Both the position numbers and the translations under genes were made by a program. Positions 24,835-36,609 of a stretch of DNA of 64,000 bases are shown piece after piece. Under the pieces are notes generated by a model. That model had not been told where the DNA came from and made no database searches. It saw nothing but the letters and a program-made list of their open reading frames with translations. This DNA comes from Scenedesmus sp. ARA3 (Eukaryota > Chlorophyta > Chlorophyceae > Sphaeropleales > Scenedesmaceae), in contig RWJK01001886.1 of NCBI GenBank assembly GCA_004335835.1, positions 83,835-147,834 of the forward strand. The letters are read 5' to 3'. The first letter of the stretch is position 1. Each line of letters begins with the position of its first letter.

Positions 24835-25738
24835 GATGCGTGCCCTGCACGAATGCCAGCCCCTGGAGGGGCCGCAGTATGACGACTCAGGAAGACAGTG
24901 TGGCTGCTGTTTGTGTCTTGAACCGAAGAAGCATGCGCCCTAGGCGGCGACATTCAGGCTATCGTAATACCGGAAGCTTGCTTGTCTAGCACGGCGACAT
25001 ATGCTCCACGCAAGGCAGAACGCTTGTGACAGGTGGGACCTGTAGTGTGTGTTCGCAGTAGAGCAACACCCAGCAGTGCCGTTGAAACGGCGTTCCAGAG
25101 ACATTTTTAGTTCATTGGCAGTGCAGCCTACTTGTGATCGTACTCCGACACACACAAACATTGCTAAATGGCTTGATTGCAGAGAGACTTGTCCACGTTG
25201 GCATTGCAGATGCTTCATTTGTACTATCTTTAGTTGTATATAGGCACATCTGGACACCACACCGCTCCATAGCTTCCAACAGCAGGCGCTACTACTTTCC
25301 CAACCGTCTCCAGCAGACAATAGACAGCCATGCAGCAGACTCTGGTGAATATAAGGACTTGCAAAGCTTCCTCCACCATCAGCAGGCGCGGAGCTAGGCC
25401 GGTTGGAACAGGATGTGGTGAGGATGGACACACTGCACTGCAAGCGCTGCACAGCAGCAGGCTAAGCATTCATGGATGCATGCATGCATGCATGCATGCA
25501 TGTATGGCTGGCATGCATTAGCACCATGTGGTGTTTGTGGAAGTTCAATGGAATCTGCAGGTTGATCCTTTATGCGATGCGATTGAACTGGTCAGCTTGA
25601 GTGGAGAGCGGGAGCTGAGTGGAGAGCGGGCAAACCCATATCTTATTAAGTGACCGCAGCGCGCCACATGTGTCACTAGCCTGGCAGGCCCAAGCAGCAC
25701 AGTTGCTGCCACGCCACCTTTGCCATGCATACACAAGC
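24835..25738. promoter_or_regulatory. Divergent promoter region between two plastid-protein genes
   Basis: About 900 bases separate the ATGs of the conserved plastid protein (minus) and the DUF1350 hydrolase (plus). No coding exon is convincing. The region holds an (ATGC)n self-complementary tract at about 25471-25502 and a 17-bp direct repeat (gtggagagcggg...) at about 25600-25630. Confidence 0.45.
25471..25502. repeat. Self-complementary (ATGC)n tract
   Basis: Seven to eight ATGC units in a row with near-perfect inverted symmetry. It lies in the shared upstream region and could form a cruciform; no function is evident. Confidence 0.8.
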
Positions 25739-28097
25739 ATGTTTCAGCGTGTCGGAAGGCTAGCAGGTGTTTGTCATGCTACTGTGAACAATCATTAGAG
25801 ACGTTGGCGCATCAGCTGTTGCTTTGTGGTGTCTGTGTTTAGACAGCAGGCAGCGCATGTCAGCTGTCGCTGACTTGTGCTTGCTCAGGAGCCGCTGAAG
25901 CAGTCAGTCGGCACCAGCGTGTACCTGCTGTCAAGCTGTTGGCTGCTGCCACATAAGCATCTGCTGCTGTGCCGCGCTGCTTATTCAGGGTCTAGGCAGC
26001 TGCTGCCTGTGCAGAGGTGCAGACGTGTCCCTGTGCTGGCAGCATACCAGCAGGATCCTCAGCCCAACAGCAGCAGCAGCAGTGGCAGAAGCTCAGGCAG
26101 CAGTGGCAGTGGCAGCAGCAGCAGCAGCAGCAGTGGCGGGTTGGGCCCCAGTAGCACTGCGCTCCTGGCACCTACGTGAGTTCTCATTTGCGCGTTCTTT
26201 TTTGCTACAACTGTGTCTCAGCAACTGCTGTTGTTATTCAGCTGTCATGAACTGATGTAGTGCTATGGTGTCGGCCGCTGCATGGTGCCACCCTGCATGT
26301 GACGCCAGCAGTCGCCAGCATCGTGGTTTGTTACTTGGAGGTCTTCCACTGTGCTACATCGCACTGTGCTGACAGTGGTGTGGTGTGCTGAGCTTGCTGC
26401 TGCTGCACCTTTGGCTGCCCTTCACATCTTGCGCATGTGCTGCGTGAACTCTGTGTGTGCCTGATGTGCTGTGATGTGGTCTGCTTGCGCCAGCATGTTT
26501 GGGTCGATTGAGGCGCTGTTGGCGTGCCAGCTGTTAATTCATCCTATGCCTGACGTGCTGTGTTTTGCTGTGTTTTGCTCTGTTTTGCTGTGCTGGAATC
26601 ATATTGCAGCATATTCGGGTCCCTTGAGGCGCTGCTGGCGCGCCAGTTCTCCAGCAGCAGGCCGGGCGAGCGCAACGACTGGCAGGAGCTGGAGGGCTGC
26701 TGGGTGCTGCGGCCGCCAGGTGAGAGCGCCTCAGCAGCAGTAGCAGCGACAACAGCAGCCAGCGATAACAGTAGCAGCGACAGCAGGAGCGGGAGGGGTG
26801 CTGGGTGCTGCGGCTGCCAGGTTAGAGCGGCAGGTAGCTGCCTGCAGCTCCAGGAGGAGCAACAGCAGGCGCGGCAGCAGCAGCGCATCAGCAGGGGCCC
26901 TCAGCACAGCAGCAGTCCATTACCAAAACTGGGTGCAGGGCTATGGCTTGGTGTTGCAGTTGTCAGCAGCAGTCGCAGCAGGAGTTTGTGAAGCAGCAGT
27001 TGCGCTCCAGATTCAAGCAGCAGGCGCGCTTTGGGGTGAACTGGAAACAGCTGTCAAGCGACTGCATGGCATGGTGCCTTGTGCAACCACACAAGGCATC
27101 GCCAGAAACAGGCTGTGCCTATCAGTGTGTGTGTACTACACTTGCGCTCACGCCCCAGCCCGTGCTGCCTGTCCTGCTGCCGTATCTATGCCTGCGGTGC
27201 AGCCGGGACTGCGCCCGAGGCTGTGGTGCACTTCCTGGGTGGCGCGTTTGTGGGTGCCGCGCCGCAGCTGTCGTACAGGCAGTTCCTCGAGGGGCTGGCG
27301 GCACGCGGCGTGCTGGTGAGGCTGACCATGATCAATTGAAATGTCAGTAAGAACACACAAGCGATCACCGTGTGTGTGCTTGTGTGTGCGCCTCTCAAAC
27401 AGCAAAGCATAGGACTGTAAGAGATTAGCTGGAGCAGGTTGTGTTTACGCCTGGTGGCGGCGAAGATCTTATGCACGCATGCACAGAGCTCCTCAGGGAG
27501 TTTTTGTTTGGCTGCGGCCTTTTCTGGGTTGCCGTCAACAGCTTGGTGCTGACTGCCTTGGCACGCCAAGGGCCCGACTGTCAGGCAGTTCCTAGAGGGG
27601 CTGGCGGCACGTGGCGTGCTGGTGGGGCTGATGGCTATCTGCGCTATCTTTTGATGTCAGCATGAACATCTGAAGCGTCACAGTGTTTGTGTTATGAACA
27701 CCACAGCACTGAAAGAGGTCAGTAGGATCATGTTTGTAGACTACTGGTGGTGGTGTTGCACCCCGCATCTACAGCACCCTTCGTGCATGGTGCGTGTGTG
27801 TGCAGGTGATCACCACGCCATTCGGCACCAGCTTTGACCAGCTGCGCACTGCGGACGAGGTGCAGTACAAGTTTGACCGCTGCTGCAAGGCGCTGACGGT
27901 GAGGCTGGCAGCAGCAGCTGTGCGTTCAAATTTAGGGGTATGTTTCTGACTTACAGCACGCATCAATGAGCTGTGCAAGTAGTGCAGTTTTATCGTGATT
28001 GAACGCTGTAGGTCAGTTTGTGCTGCACAAAGCAACAGTTCACAGCAGGCGGGTGCGTAAGTTGTCCGTGGTTGATGCACTTGCTCAGCACTCTTCC

Positions 28098-28133
<36 letters not shown>

Positions 28134-30025
28134 AGGCGGAGGTTGGCGAGCTGCCTGTGTATGGCGTGGGCCACAGCATGGGCAGTCTGCTGCACATGCT
28201 CATCAACGCAAGATATGCAGTCAAGGTACGTCATGCTTGTGCAATGCAGCGGCACCGATGCTGGCACACAGTGCTGAACAGCAGCTGCAGCTGCAGCCGT
28301 CCATATGCTGGTCACCTCGCAGCTCACGCAATGCTTCATCACCTTGGTCTGCTGGCTTCTGTTGAGCCACAGGCTGCGCTGCATGGTAGGCTGGGGCCAA
28401 TTTGCACAAAACACATTGATCGTGTGTGCTGATCAACCGCGTGCTGTTCGTGCATGCATGCAGCGCGAGGCCAACGTGCCGATGACATGCAGTGCTGGCC
28501 TTGAGCTAACCATAACTACTTGTGTGTGCGCGCGTGCGTGTGTATCTGTGTGCGCACTGCGCCAGGGCAACGTGCTGATGTCGTACAACAACAGGCAGCA
28601 GTGCTGGCATGGCGGGCTCACAAAACCTATGTGTGTGTGCGCATGTGTATCTGTGTGTGCATGCAGCGTGAGGGCAATGTGCTGATGTCTTACAACAACA
28701 GGCCCGCCACGGACGCCATCCCCTTCCTGTCGCCCATCCTGGCGCCCTCCGCCAGGGCGGTGGGCCCGCTGCTGGAGCAGCTGGCCACCTCGCCGCTGCG
28801 GTGCGTGTTTCAGGCTGTTTTTCGCTTACAGAAGCAGCTGCGGTAATGAAATGCATGAAATGCATGGGTGGTGGGCCCGCTGCTGCAGCAGCTGGCCACC
28901 TCGCCGCTGCAGTGCGTGTCCAACGAGCTTGCAATTTATGTTGACATCTACGTGGCGCGATCAGCAGCCTTGGCAGATGGAGCCTGTGCAGTTACAGCTG
29001 ACTGCTCTGGTGTATGTATTCGTTGCCTGCTGCGATGTAGCTGCTGCAGGTCTTTGCTGCAGTCTGTGGTTTTGGCCAGATGTTTGAGTCTCTCTGTGTG
29101 CTGCATTACGTCACATGTTGCTGGCGCAGGTCTGGGCTGTAAATTGTGCCTTGGGCAGAACAGGTGTTGAGTGGTTTTTGTGCTGCCTGCTGCTGTGGTG
29201 CTGGCGCATGGCTGGGCTGCAGTTCGTAGCTTCAGGCAGATGTTGAAGCGCAGATGTTGGAAGCGCATGCGTTAACCTGTGTGCTGCCTGCTGCTGTGGT
29301 GCTGGCGCAGGTCTGGGCTGGAGACTGTGAGCGACGCGCTGCGCGGCGTGTCTCCCAGCCTGGTGCGGCAGCTGATGCCCATCTTTGACCAGCTGACACC
29401 TATCTACATGGATGTGGCGCAGGTGGGGTGGGGGGCTGGCAGCTGCAGTTTGTCTACCTTCGGTTGTGTTGCTGCATCTTGGCTGTTGTGTGCGACGGCA
29501 TGATGCATCACCAACATGACTGCATGACGCGTCACTCAGATGACTGCAGAGTTGCACTGACGCTGCAGGATGTGTTTCGTGCGGTGTGATGCCATGCAGG
29601 GCCGTCAGGAGTTCAGCCCAACACCGCAGGAGACAGCGCAGCTGCTACGCAACTACTACGGTGAGGGCTGCTGCTGGTGAACCTGTTCTGCGTTGTTCAA
29701 CTACCGACAGGTGTCAGCAGCAGCAGCAGCAGCAGCAGAAGCAGCAGCAGCTTTGCCATTCTTGCTGCACTTGGCTCAGAGCAGACAGTGCCACTGCACT
29801 GCCCTGGGTGTGCATGCACCTGCTGGCGCTCTGTCTGTCCTGCCTCTGCACAGCGTGTTGATTCACATGGCAGCCGTTCGTCAGCACCACCTACACCTGC
29901 AGTGTTCTGGTAGAATTATTTGGTTTGAAGTCATCTGCTACTGCTGCTGCTGCTGCCGCCGCCAGGCGTGTTGCGCAACCTCATCCTCAAGTTCAAGGAT
30001 GAAACGATAGACCTGCTGAGTGTTG

Positions 30026-30065
<40 letters not shown>

Positions 30066-30214
30066 GCCAGGCGTGTCGCGCAACCTCATCCTCAAGTTCA
30101 AGGATGAAACGATAGACCTGCTGAGTGTTGCGCTGCTGCTGCTGCTGCCGCCAGGCGTGTCGCGCAACCTCATCCTCAAGTTCAAGGATGAAACGATAGA
30201 CCTGCTGAGTGTTG

Positions 30215-30245
<31 letters not shown>

Positions 30246-32112
30246 GCCAGGCGTGTCACGCAACCTCATCCTCAAGTTCAAGGATGACAGCATCGACGAC
30301 TCCATAGAGCTGGCGCAGCTGCTGCAGGGCAGCGCAGCCATCAGCAGCAGGCTGGACCTGTCGCTGCGCACACTGGACGGCGACCACATACGGCCCATGG
30401 CGCAGGTGCGGTGCGGCTGCGTCTGCGGTGTGGTTTGCCATGCGTGGTTTCTCAATGTGTTACTGTGCCTGCGTTCCCTGGATGGCTTGCCCAGGCCAAC
30501 AAGAGGTTGTTGAGGGCGCTGCCACTTGTGATGTTTATGTGTGGTCTTTTCATGGCGTGCGGTGGGCTTGTGTACACCAGATGGCTGGCCGTGGCCAGAG
30601 CTTTCCAAGGGTGCTGCCATGGTTATTGGCAGCAGGCAGGGCTGGCTGTTGCCGGGTGCAGGCAATGGGTTTTTGTTTGTTATTGAGCTGCGTGACAGGG
30701 TCCTGCTTGACAGGCTGTGGTTGGCTGCAGCCGGCTGGACCCGTCGCTGCCTCATCTGGAGGGGGACCACATCCGGCCCATGGCGCAGGTTCTGGCGGCT
30801 GTGGCAGCGCGTGGGGGCCAGCATGCACCATGCTGCTGGTGGAAGGCCTGTGCTGATGTGGCTGACTGCTGTGCACACTCCTGACCATCAACAGCATGCC
30901 TGCTTGCTTGTCTGCTGTATGTGCTGCAGGCGCTGGTAGACCTACCGCCCGAGGTGGCGCGCGTGGCTAACCAAGCAGCAGCAACAGGCGGGCAGGTGCT
31001 GGGTGAGTGGCCTGCGCTGCTTATTGGTTACCAGGGTGGCGGGTGTGATCCCATTGGTTGTCCATGCAGCGAGGATCTGATGAGCCAGTTGCCTGAAACT
31101 GATTGCCTGCATTGCTGTTCTCAAGTCATGTCAGTGATGTTTGAGGGCTGGCTGCCAAGCGCATCTTGCGTACCCCTGCGGCATGTGCGGGGCACGCGGC
31201 GTGCGCCAGCTGCTGATGGCACTGATGCTTGCTGCTGCGCTGCTGTGGATGGCAACGTTGCATTTTGCATGTAGGCTTCTGAGCAAACCTGAATACTGTT
31301 TATCTTGAAGGATCTGACTAGGATAGTTACACACGAAGATTTTTACGGAGCAGTTATGTTGTTGTGCAGGCCGCCTGGCTGACATGGCCAGCCAGATGGG
31401 TGTGGCGGGCGCATCAGGGCCACTGGCAGACCTCAGCAAGGGCGTCAGCAATATGGCCAGCATGCTCAACGCAGAGGTGGGGCTGCAGTGCTGTGGACAT
31501 AGATTTAACATGATTTTGCATGTTACATGGAAGCTGCTCAACACAGGGGTGGGTGAATTGTTAGAGGGGTAGATATAGATAGAGGGGTCACATCCATGTT
31601 TGCATGCGGCTATGCCGCGACAGACACCTGGCCAATCAGGCAGCTGCAAGCAGCTCAGCTCAGGCTGTCACTCTGAGGTTCAAGGCTGAGGTTGGCGCTG
31701 CAGTGCTGTGCTGTGTGCTGTGTTGTTGGCCAGGTGGTTTTGCAGTGCCAGCCCTGGGGTGCCACATTGTCACAGTGGTGTTACTATGTGTCACTTGCTT
31801 CATCGTTGGAGCCTTGCTGGGCTGCTAGGTGTGTTGTCTGCTGCAACAGTTACTTCACTGGCCAGCTGGGTGCGGTTGTTGTGTGCCTGTTGGGCTCTGC
31901 ATGCCATGCAGTGCATGGCAGGTGGGGTACTTCTACTTGTACTTGCCAGGCACAGTGGACATCATCAGGTCGCAGTGCTGTTGCGGATCATTAGCCAGTC
32001 TTCGAGTGCGGTTGGTTGCGGCCCTCGTGCGCAGGGATGCCGGCGCTCAAGCTTGCTACAGCAGTGCATTTGACTGGTGGGCATGATCTGTTCTTCCACA
32101 TTGCTGAGCTGC

Positions 32113-32152
<40 letters not shown>

Positions 32153-32333
32153 CTTTGCATGCGTGGCGCGTGCTCGTGTGCTCCGCCTGCAGCCCAACGG
32201 CCAGGCGTCCTCCTCCGCTCAAGAGCTGGCAGATGAGGTGGCAGCCTGGATGTGCGTAGGGGATGTGGTGGTGAAGGGCAGGCGTGCACTGCCAGCTTCA
32301 GCCATTGGCAAGCCAGCCGCGCAGGCACAGTGA
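25739..32333 (+). CDS. DUF1350 alpha/beta-hydrolase-fold protein, probably plastid
   Basis: Thirteen exons close in frame (467 aa): 25739-25766, 25989-26175, 26610-26719, 27203-27315, 27806-27898, 28136-28225, 28667-28800, 29311-29422, 29600-29660, 30251-30405, 30930-31002, 31370-31476 and 32193-32333. The N-terminus MFQRVGRLAG plus an Arg/Gln-rich, then Ser-rich stretch looks like a transit peptide. The core begins FGSLEALLARQFSSSRPGER, then LEGCWVLRPPG, AVVHFLGGAFVGAAPQLSYR, VITTPFGTSFDQL and the nucleophile elbow GVGHSMG with Ser191. These are hallmarks of DUF1350 proteins of plants, algae and cyanobacteria, whose substrate is not known to me; a lipid or ester hydrolase role would be inference. 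Introns carry at least eight decayed copies of neighbouring exon ends (separate entries), and the choice among four in-frame acceptors at 29965-30250 is not certain. Confidence 0.88.
26490..26535 (+). repeat. Exon shadow: 5' part of exon 26610-26719
   Basis: Reads like tttgggtcgattgaggcgct, matching the true exon start (ttcgggtcccttgaggcgct) with several substitutions. It is about 120 bases upstream in the preceding intron. Confidence 0.7.
26783..26826 (+). repeat. Exon shadow: 3' part plus donor of exon 26610-26719
   Basis: The stretch around gggtgctgggtgctgcggct and the following CCAGGTTAGAG copies the exon's last ~30 bases (LEGCWVLRPPG) and the start of its intron, about 100 bases downstream of the real donor. 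Confidence 0.7.
27571..27635 (+). repeat. Exon shadow: 3' part plus donor of exon 27203-27315
   Basis: About 50 bases nearly identical to the real exon end (RQFLEGLAARGVL, then GTG), about 300 bases downstream inside the next intron. Confidence 0.8.
28456..28620 (+). repeat. Two exon shadows: 5' part of exon 28667-28800
   Basis: Two successive copies (about 28456-28500 and 28558-28620) carry an acceptor-like end and the exon start (REGNVLMSYNNR in the real exon). The second keeps GNVLMSYNNR almost intact. The GT-rich intron end in front of the exon is copied too. Confidence 0.8.
28866..28920 (+). repeat. Exon shadow: 3' part plus donor of exon 28667-28800
   Basis: Copies gtgggcccgctgctggagca onward (VGPLLEQLATSPLR) and the GTGCGTG donor, about 65 bases after the real donor. 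Confidence 0.8.
29085..29260 (+). repeat. Exon shadows: acceptor and first bases of exon 29311-29422
   Basis: Two or more units of about 80-100 bases repeat the intron end (ctggcgcag) and the first ~12 exon bases (gtctgggctg) that occur for real at 29301-29322. Between them, variants of a gggcagaacaggtgttgag-like segment recur. Confidence 0.65.
29941..30250 (+). repeat. Three in-frame tandem copies of a (CTG)n + acceptor + exon-start unit
   Basis: Copies of the exon start begin at 29966, 30071 and 30155, before the complete exon at 30251. Spacings are 105, 84 and 96 bases, all multiples of three. Each copy is CTG repeats, CCGCCAG acceptor, then RNLILKFKDETIDLLSV. The whole stretch has no stop in the exon's frame. 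Confidence 0.95.
30731..30789 (+). repeat. Exon shadow: 3' part plus donor of exon 30251-30405
   Basis: About 55 bases copying LDLSLRTLDGDHIRPMAQ and the following GT, with scattered substitutions, about 325 bases downstream of the real donor. Confidence 0.8.
32120..32160 (+). repeat. Intronic (CTG)n tract upstream of the last DUF1350 exon
   Basis: About 13 CTG units, then a T-rich run and, 40 bases on, the CCTGCAG acceptor of the last exon. Confidence 0.85.
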
Positions 32334-33209
32334 TGCGTGGAGTGCATGCGTTGACGTACCAAGATGCAGTTTTACATGCTTGCTTTCACATGATGTCAGA
32401 ACAGCTCGGTGAGCTGTAGCTCGGTGAGCTGTAGCTCGGTGAGCTGCAGCTGCAGCTACAGTGTGGCGGGGAGTAATCTGGGCCTGTCTCACGTGCACCC
32501 ACCAAGCGTTGAGTCTCATCATCCTAACCACGGTTACGATATGACAGGTTTGTCAACATGGACGGGGTGTGACATTGTTGGATACGGGCTCGCCAGAACG
32601 TTTACGAGCTTGTTTCTGCTCCGCTAGTTGCGCCGATGCTTTCTGTGCTCTGTAAATTTCTTGAATATCTCAGGGCCGCTCATACTAAACGTTGCAATGT
32701 GATTGGGCGAGCCGCGATGCTGCGGTCAGAAGCTCACCATGTTGCTCGCGCTCATTCAGTGACATGTGGCCCGTCAACAAGGGCGCGCTCACAATTTGGT
32801 TTCATGTGTAACCTTCAGTTTTGGAATTCTTAGATCAACGCAGAGCCATGGTTGAACGTCAGCTACTGGCTTCAGCTGCTGCACCCACCACGCACAACAA
32901 TGCAAGGCTGCAAACGCGATGAAGGGCAATTACAAGCTGCTGTAAGGCAGTTTCTGGATGTTTCAGCTCTTGTAATCGCCGCTTATCCAACGCATAAACC
33001 CTCGCCTACAAGGGACACGCATCCGCGTATAGCTGCTGCTCGCTGTTGCGAGGAGCCCAATTCGCAATTTAGCAACAGATTAGCATATGCAAACGTAGCC
33101 GCCAACATCGAACAAGCACGCAGGCAGAATGCTAATGGCCTGAGCCACAACGTCGAGATACAGTCTCAACCAACCGAAATGGTCTTGTAGCAACTACAAC
33201 AGATGATCA
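32334..33209. other. Intergenic region with a 16-bp tandem repeat
   Basis: Holds the DUF1350 3' UTR and the promoter of the OPR-like gene. Three copies of a 16-base unit (gtagctcggtgagct type) occur at about 32404-32450. No gene seen; open frames at 32630-33190 are short and unsupported. Confidence 0.45.
32651..32655 (+). terminator. Candidate TGTAA poly(A) signal, DUF1350 gene
   Basis: TGTAA 318 bases past the stop codon at 32333, in the right orientation. Assignment rests on motif and distance. Confidence 0.45.
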
Positions 33210-34045
33210 ATGGTCTACACAGCATCAGGCACACGCGCTGCGTTGCCCGGCACACTTCAAATTGCCATGGGGGGCCCTGGACCTCTCCTTAACGAAAGGC
33301 AACTTACGAGCGCTATAAAGAATGCCACAAACGCAGAGCGCCTGCTGCAGCTTGCCTGCAGTCACAGCGGGTAGGTGCTATTGTCAGCAGCGCCCTTAGG
33401 CCCTTAGCTGTACCTGCTGTGGACATGCAGGTGCTGTTCATGCCTCGCAACTTTTCGTTCATTGCGTAATGCTTAGGGTTTCGCAGTACAGCAGCAGCAG
33501 CTGTCCAGCCACCCAGTAGGGGTACCTCAGTAGGTTTCAACCTGTGCTGCTGTCCTTGTTGCCTGCTGCAGGTGCATCAATGCCATCCACGTGGCTGCCA
33601 TGCTCACAAAGCTGGCAAACATCACCAAAACGCATCCAAGTCTATACCACCAGGGCGTCCTGGGCCAGCCACAACACAGCTCAGCAGCATTCAGCGGGCC
33701 TGATGGCAGCAGCAGCAGCATTCAGGCGCAGGTGGAAGCTGGAGACGCGCTCGTTGCGCAGCTGCAGGCGCTGCTAATAGCGCAGCGCTGCCACGGCCAT
33801 TCCCCGCGCGGGCTGGCAAACATCATCTGGGCGCTCGGCAAGATGCACAACGCGCCAGATGCCGAGCTGATGCTGATGCTGCTGCGGCGCTTCTTTGGCA
33901 CGCTGCCGTCAGCAGTACCGCAGGACATCGCCAACGTGCTGTGGGGGGTGGCGCAAGTCACGCGAGATCACGGGCTGATCTGCCCACCTGGCTTGCATGA
34001 GAAAGTGGCCGCAGATGATGCAGCGGCAGGCATGGGGAGGGGCAG

Positions 34046-34076
<31 letters not shown>

Positions 34077-36520
34077 GGTGCTGTCTTGGATCCTGCTGCA
34101 GGAGCAGCAGCAGCAGCGGATGGGTGTGCGCGAGAAGCGTGTGGTGTCAGCAGCAGTACCCCCGGCAATGCAACAGCAGCAGAGCCTGGCGCCGCCAGCA
34201 AGCAGCAGCAGCAGCAGCAGGGTAGCGCCATGCTGCCGCTGCTGAGTGTGCAGCAGGTGCAGGATCTGCTGCAGAAGCTGTGCGCCATGCTGCTGCAGGC
34301 TGCGCCGCAGACCATCTCCAACATCACGTGCGCGCTGTGCGTGCTGCAGCACTGCCACAGCTGGTGCATGTGCAGCTGCCTGCCGCAGGTGCAGCAGCTG
34401 GTCACTGCATTCGTGCAGAACATCCATGAATCGCTGCCCAGCCACATTCACAAGGTTGTCACCTGCCTCACACAAATGGCAACAGCCTGTGCCAGCCATG
34501 CGGTAGATGCTTGGATCGTCTGGCAGCCGCCGCTGCTGCAGGTGATGCTGAGTCACCTAGCGATGCAGCGCCGCACCCTGAAGCAGTTCCACATCGTGTC
34601 AGTGCTGCGCGATGTGACACAGCTGGCTTGCTTGTTCCTGCCGCTAGAGGTGACTAGTGAGGTGGCGGCGACCTCGGCAGCAGCAGCGGCAGCAGCAGCG
34701 GCAGTGCAGGCAGGGGGCCGGCAGGGGGCCGCAGACGCCAATGCAGCAGCGGCGGCGGCAGCAGGCGGCAGCAGCAGCAGCAGCGAGGAGGCTCGGAAAC
34801 GGGTGGTGCTTGCATTGGCAGCAGCAGCGGCAGCAGTAGATGAGGTACTAGATGTGAAAGCCCTAGAGGACATGGAAGATGATTCGGGCCTGCCCTCAAG
34901 CAGCGCACCGCTGGCAGCAGCAGCGGCGGCCGCAGCAGCAGCCAGGGCACGTGCGGCGGCAGCAGCATCTGGAGCTGCTGACGCGACAGCGCCGCCATCT
35001 ACGCCACCCCTGCCTGGCAGCGGTGCCCCCAGCAGCAGCAGCTCCAGCAGCAGCATGGAGGGAGTGCTGGAGGCTGGTAGCCCTGGTGCTGCATATGTGC
35101 ATAGCCTGGTGGCAGGCATGTTTGCGCGGCTGACGGTTGCTGATGATGATGATGCACAGCCAGCAGCAGCAGCAGCAGCAGCAAGTGAGGCATCCAAGGG
35201 AGCAGCAGCAGGCACACCGGAGCGCTCGGCAGCGGCAGCAGTCGACAAGCCCCCAGCAGCAGCGGGGCCGGCGGCTGCACCTGGCAGCAGCAGCGGCAGC
35301 AGCCAGTCGGTGCTTGAGAAGCTGCTGCCTCAGCTGCAGCGGCTGGGACTGTTGCAGCAGTACAATGCGCTGCGCAACTGCGCCAACAGCCAGGGGCTGA
35401 TGGGGGGCAACCTGCTGGGGCGGCAGTACACACAAATCGCGAATGCAGGCGGCAGCAGGCCGGGCCAATATGGCGGGGAAGCAGGGTTCTTTGCGGGTGA
35501 TATGGTGGCTGAGGCGCAGCTTGCGCGGCAGCAGGCGCTGTCCTGGCAGCAGCAGCAGCAGCAGTACGGCGGCGGCGCGATGCAGCAGCAGCAGCAGCAG
35601 CAGCAGCAGCGCTGGTGGGACAACCGCCAGCAGCAGCAGCAGCAGCAGCAGGGACCGTACGGTGTGAGGGGTGATGGTGGGCTGTATGGAGGTCCCGGCA
35701 GGAGGCGGGTGGATGTCATGGGGCAAGTTATGGAGGCGGGGGTTTATGGAGGTTCAGGTTTGCCCACAGCGTATGGCCAAGGGATGCCTCCCGGGCGCGT
35801 GTTCATACCAGGCCCGCACAACAGTAACAGCAACCAGCAGCAGCAGATGCATATGCAAGGGGGCCCGCAGCCGCCACCGCCGCCGCCACAGCAGCACTAT
35901 CAGCAGCAGCGGCAGCAGCAGATGGGGCCACACGCAAGCGCAGGCGAGTTCATGGCAGCTGCGGAAGCTCCCTCTGGTGATGTCAGCATGATCAGCCCTT
36001 TCCAGCACACCGCATCCGCAGCAGCAGCAGCAGTGGCAGCAGCAGCAGCAGCGGCGCCGGCTGGCGGCGGCTCGCTGAGCAAGCCCCTCGGCGGAGTTTT
36101 AGGCGCACATGGCAGCAGCGCCAGCAGCAGCGTCTCTGCTGTGCCGTCGCACCTGATGCAGCTTTCCAGCAGGAGCAGCAACAGCAGCAGCTATGTGGGG
36201 CTGGGGCAGGCCGGCAGTGGGCTGAGTGGGTCAGTGAGCAGCCTGCAGCCTGGCCTGTCTGGCAGTGCTGAGGGCCGGAGCGGCTACGGGCTGATGTCAT
36301 CACACAGCTCAGGTGGGTGGGGTGTGGGGTGGTGTAGTGCTGCTGCTGGTGCCTGGTGGTGTGTGTCGCTGCGCCCCTGTCTGTGTGTTATCTTCTCTGC
36401 TGTTTAAAATCTGAGCAATCATTGCCAGCGTTTGGCATGTATGTGTGTGCTGCTGGCGTGTCGCCTGCAGCCCTGCAACCTCCTCGCCAGCTCGCATAAC
36501 GTTCTGTGTTCCGCCAACGC

Positions 36521-36609
<89 letters not shown>

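Noticed and set aside
29968..30513. Reading the DUF1350 repeats as a membrane protein with many poly-Leu helices
   Set aside because: The Leu runs are translated CTG tracts ahead of splice acceptors. The simplest model splices them out; kept only as an isoform possibility.
34553..35248. 231-codon minus-strand open frame opposite the OPR-like gene
   Set aside because: Ala-rich shadow of CAG/GCA-rich coding sequence; the plus strand has the OPR-type repeats and consistent splicing.
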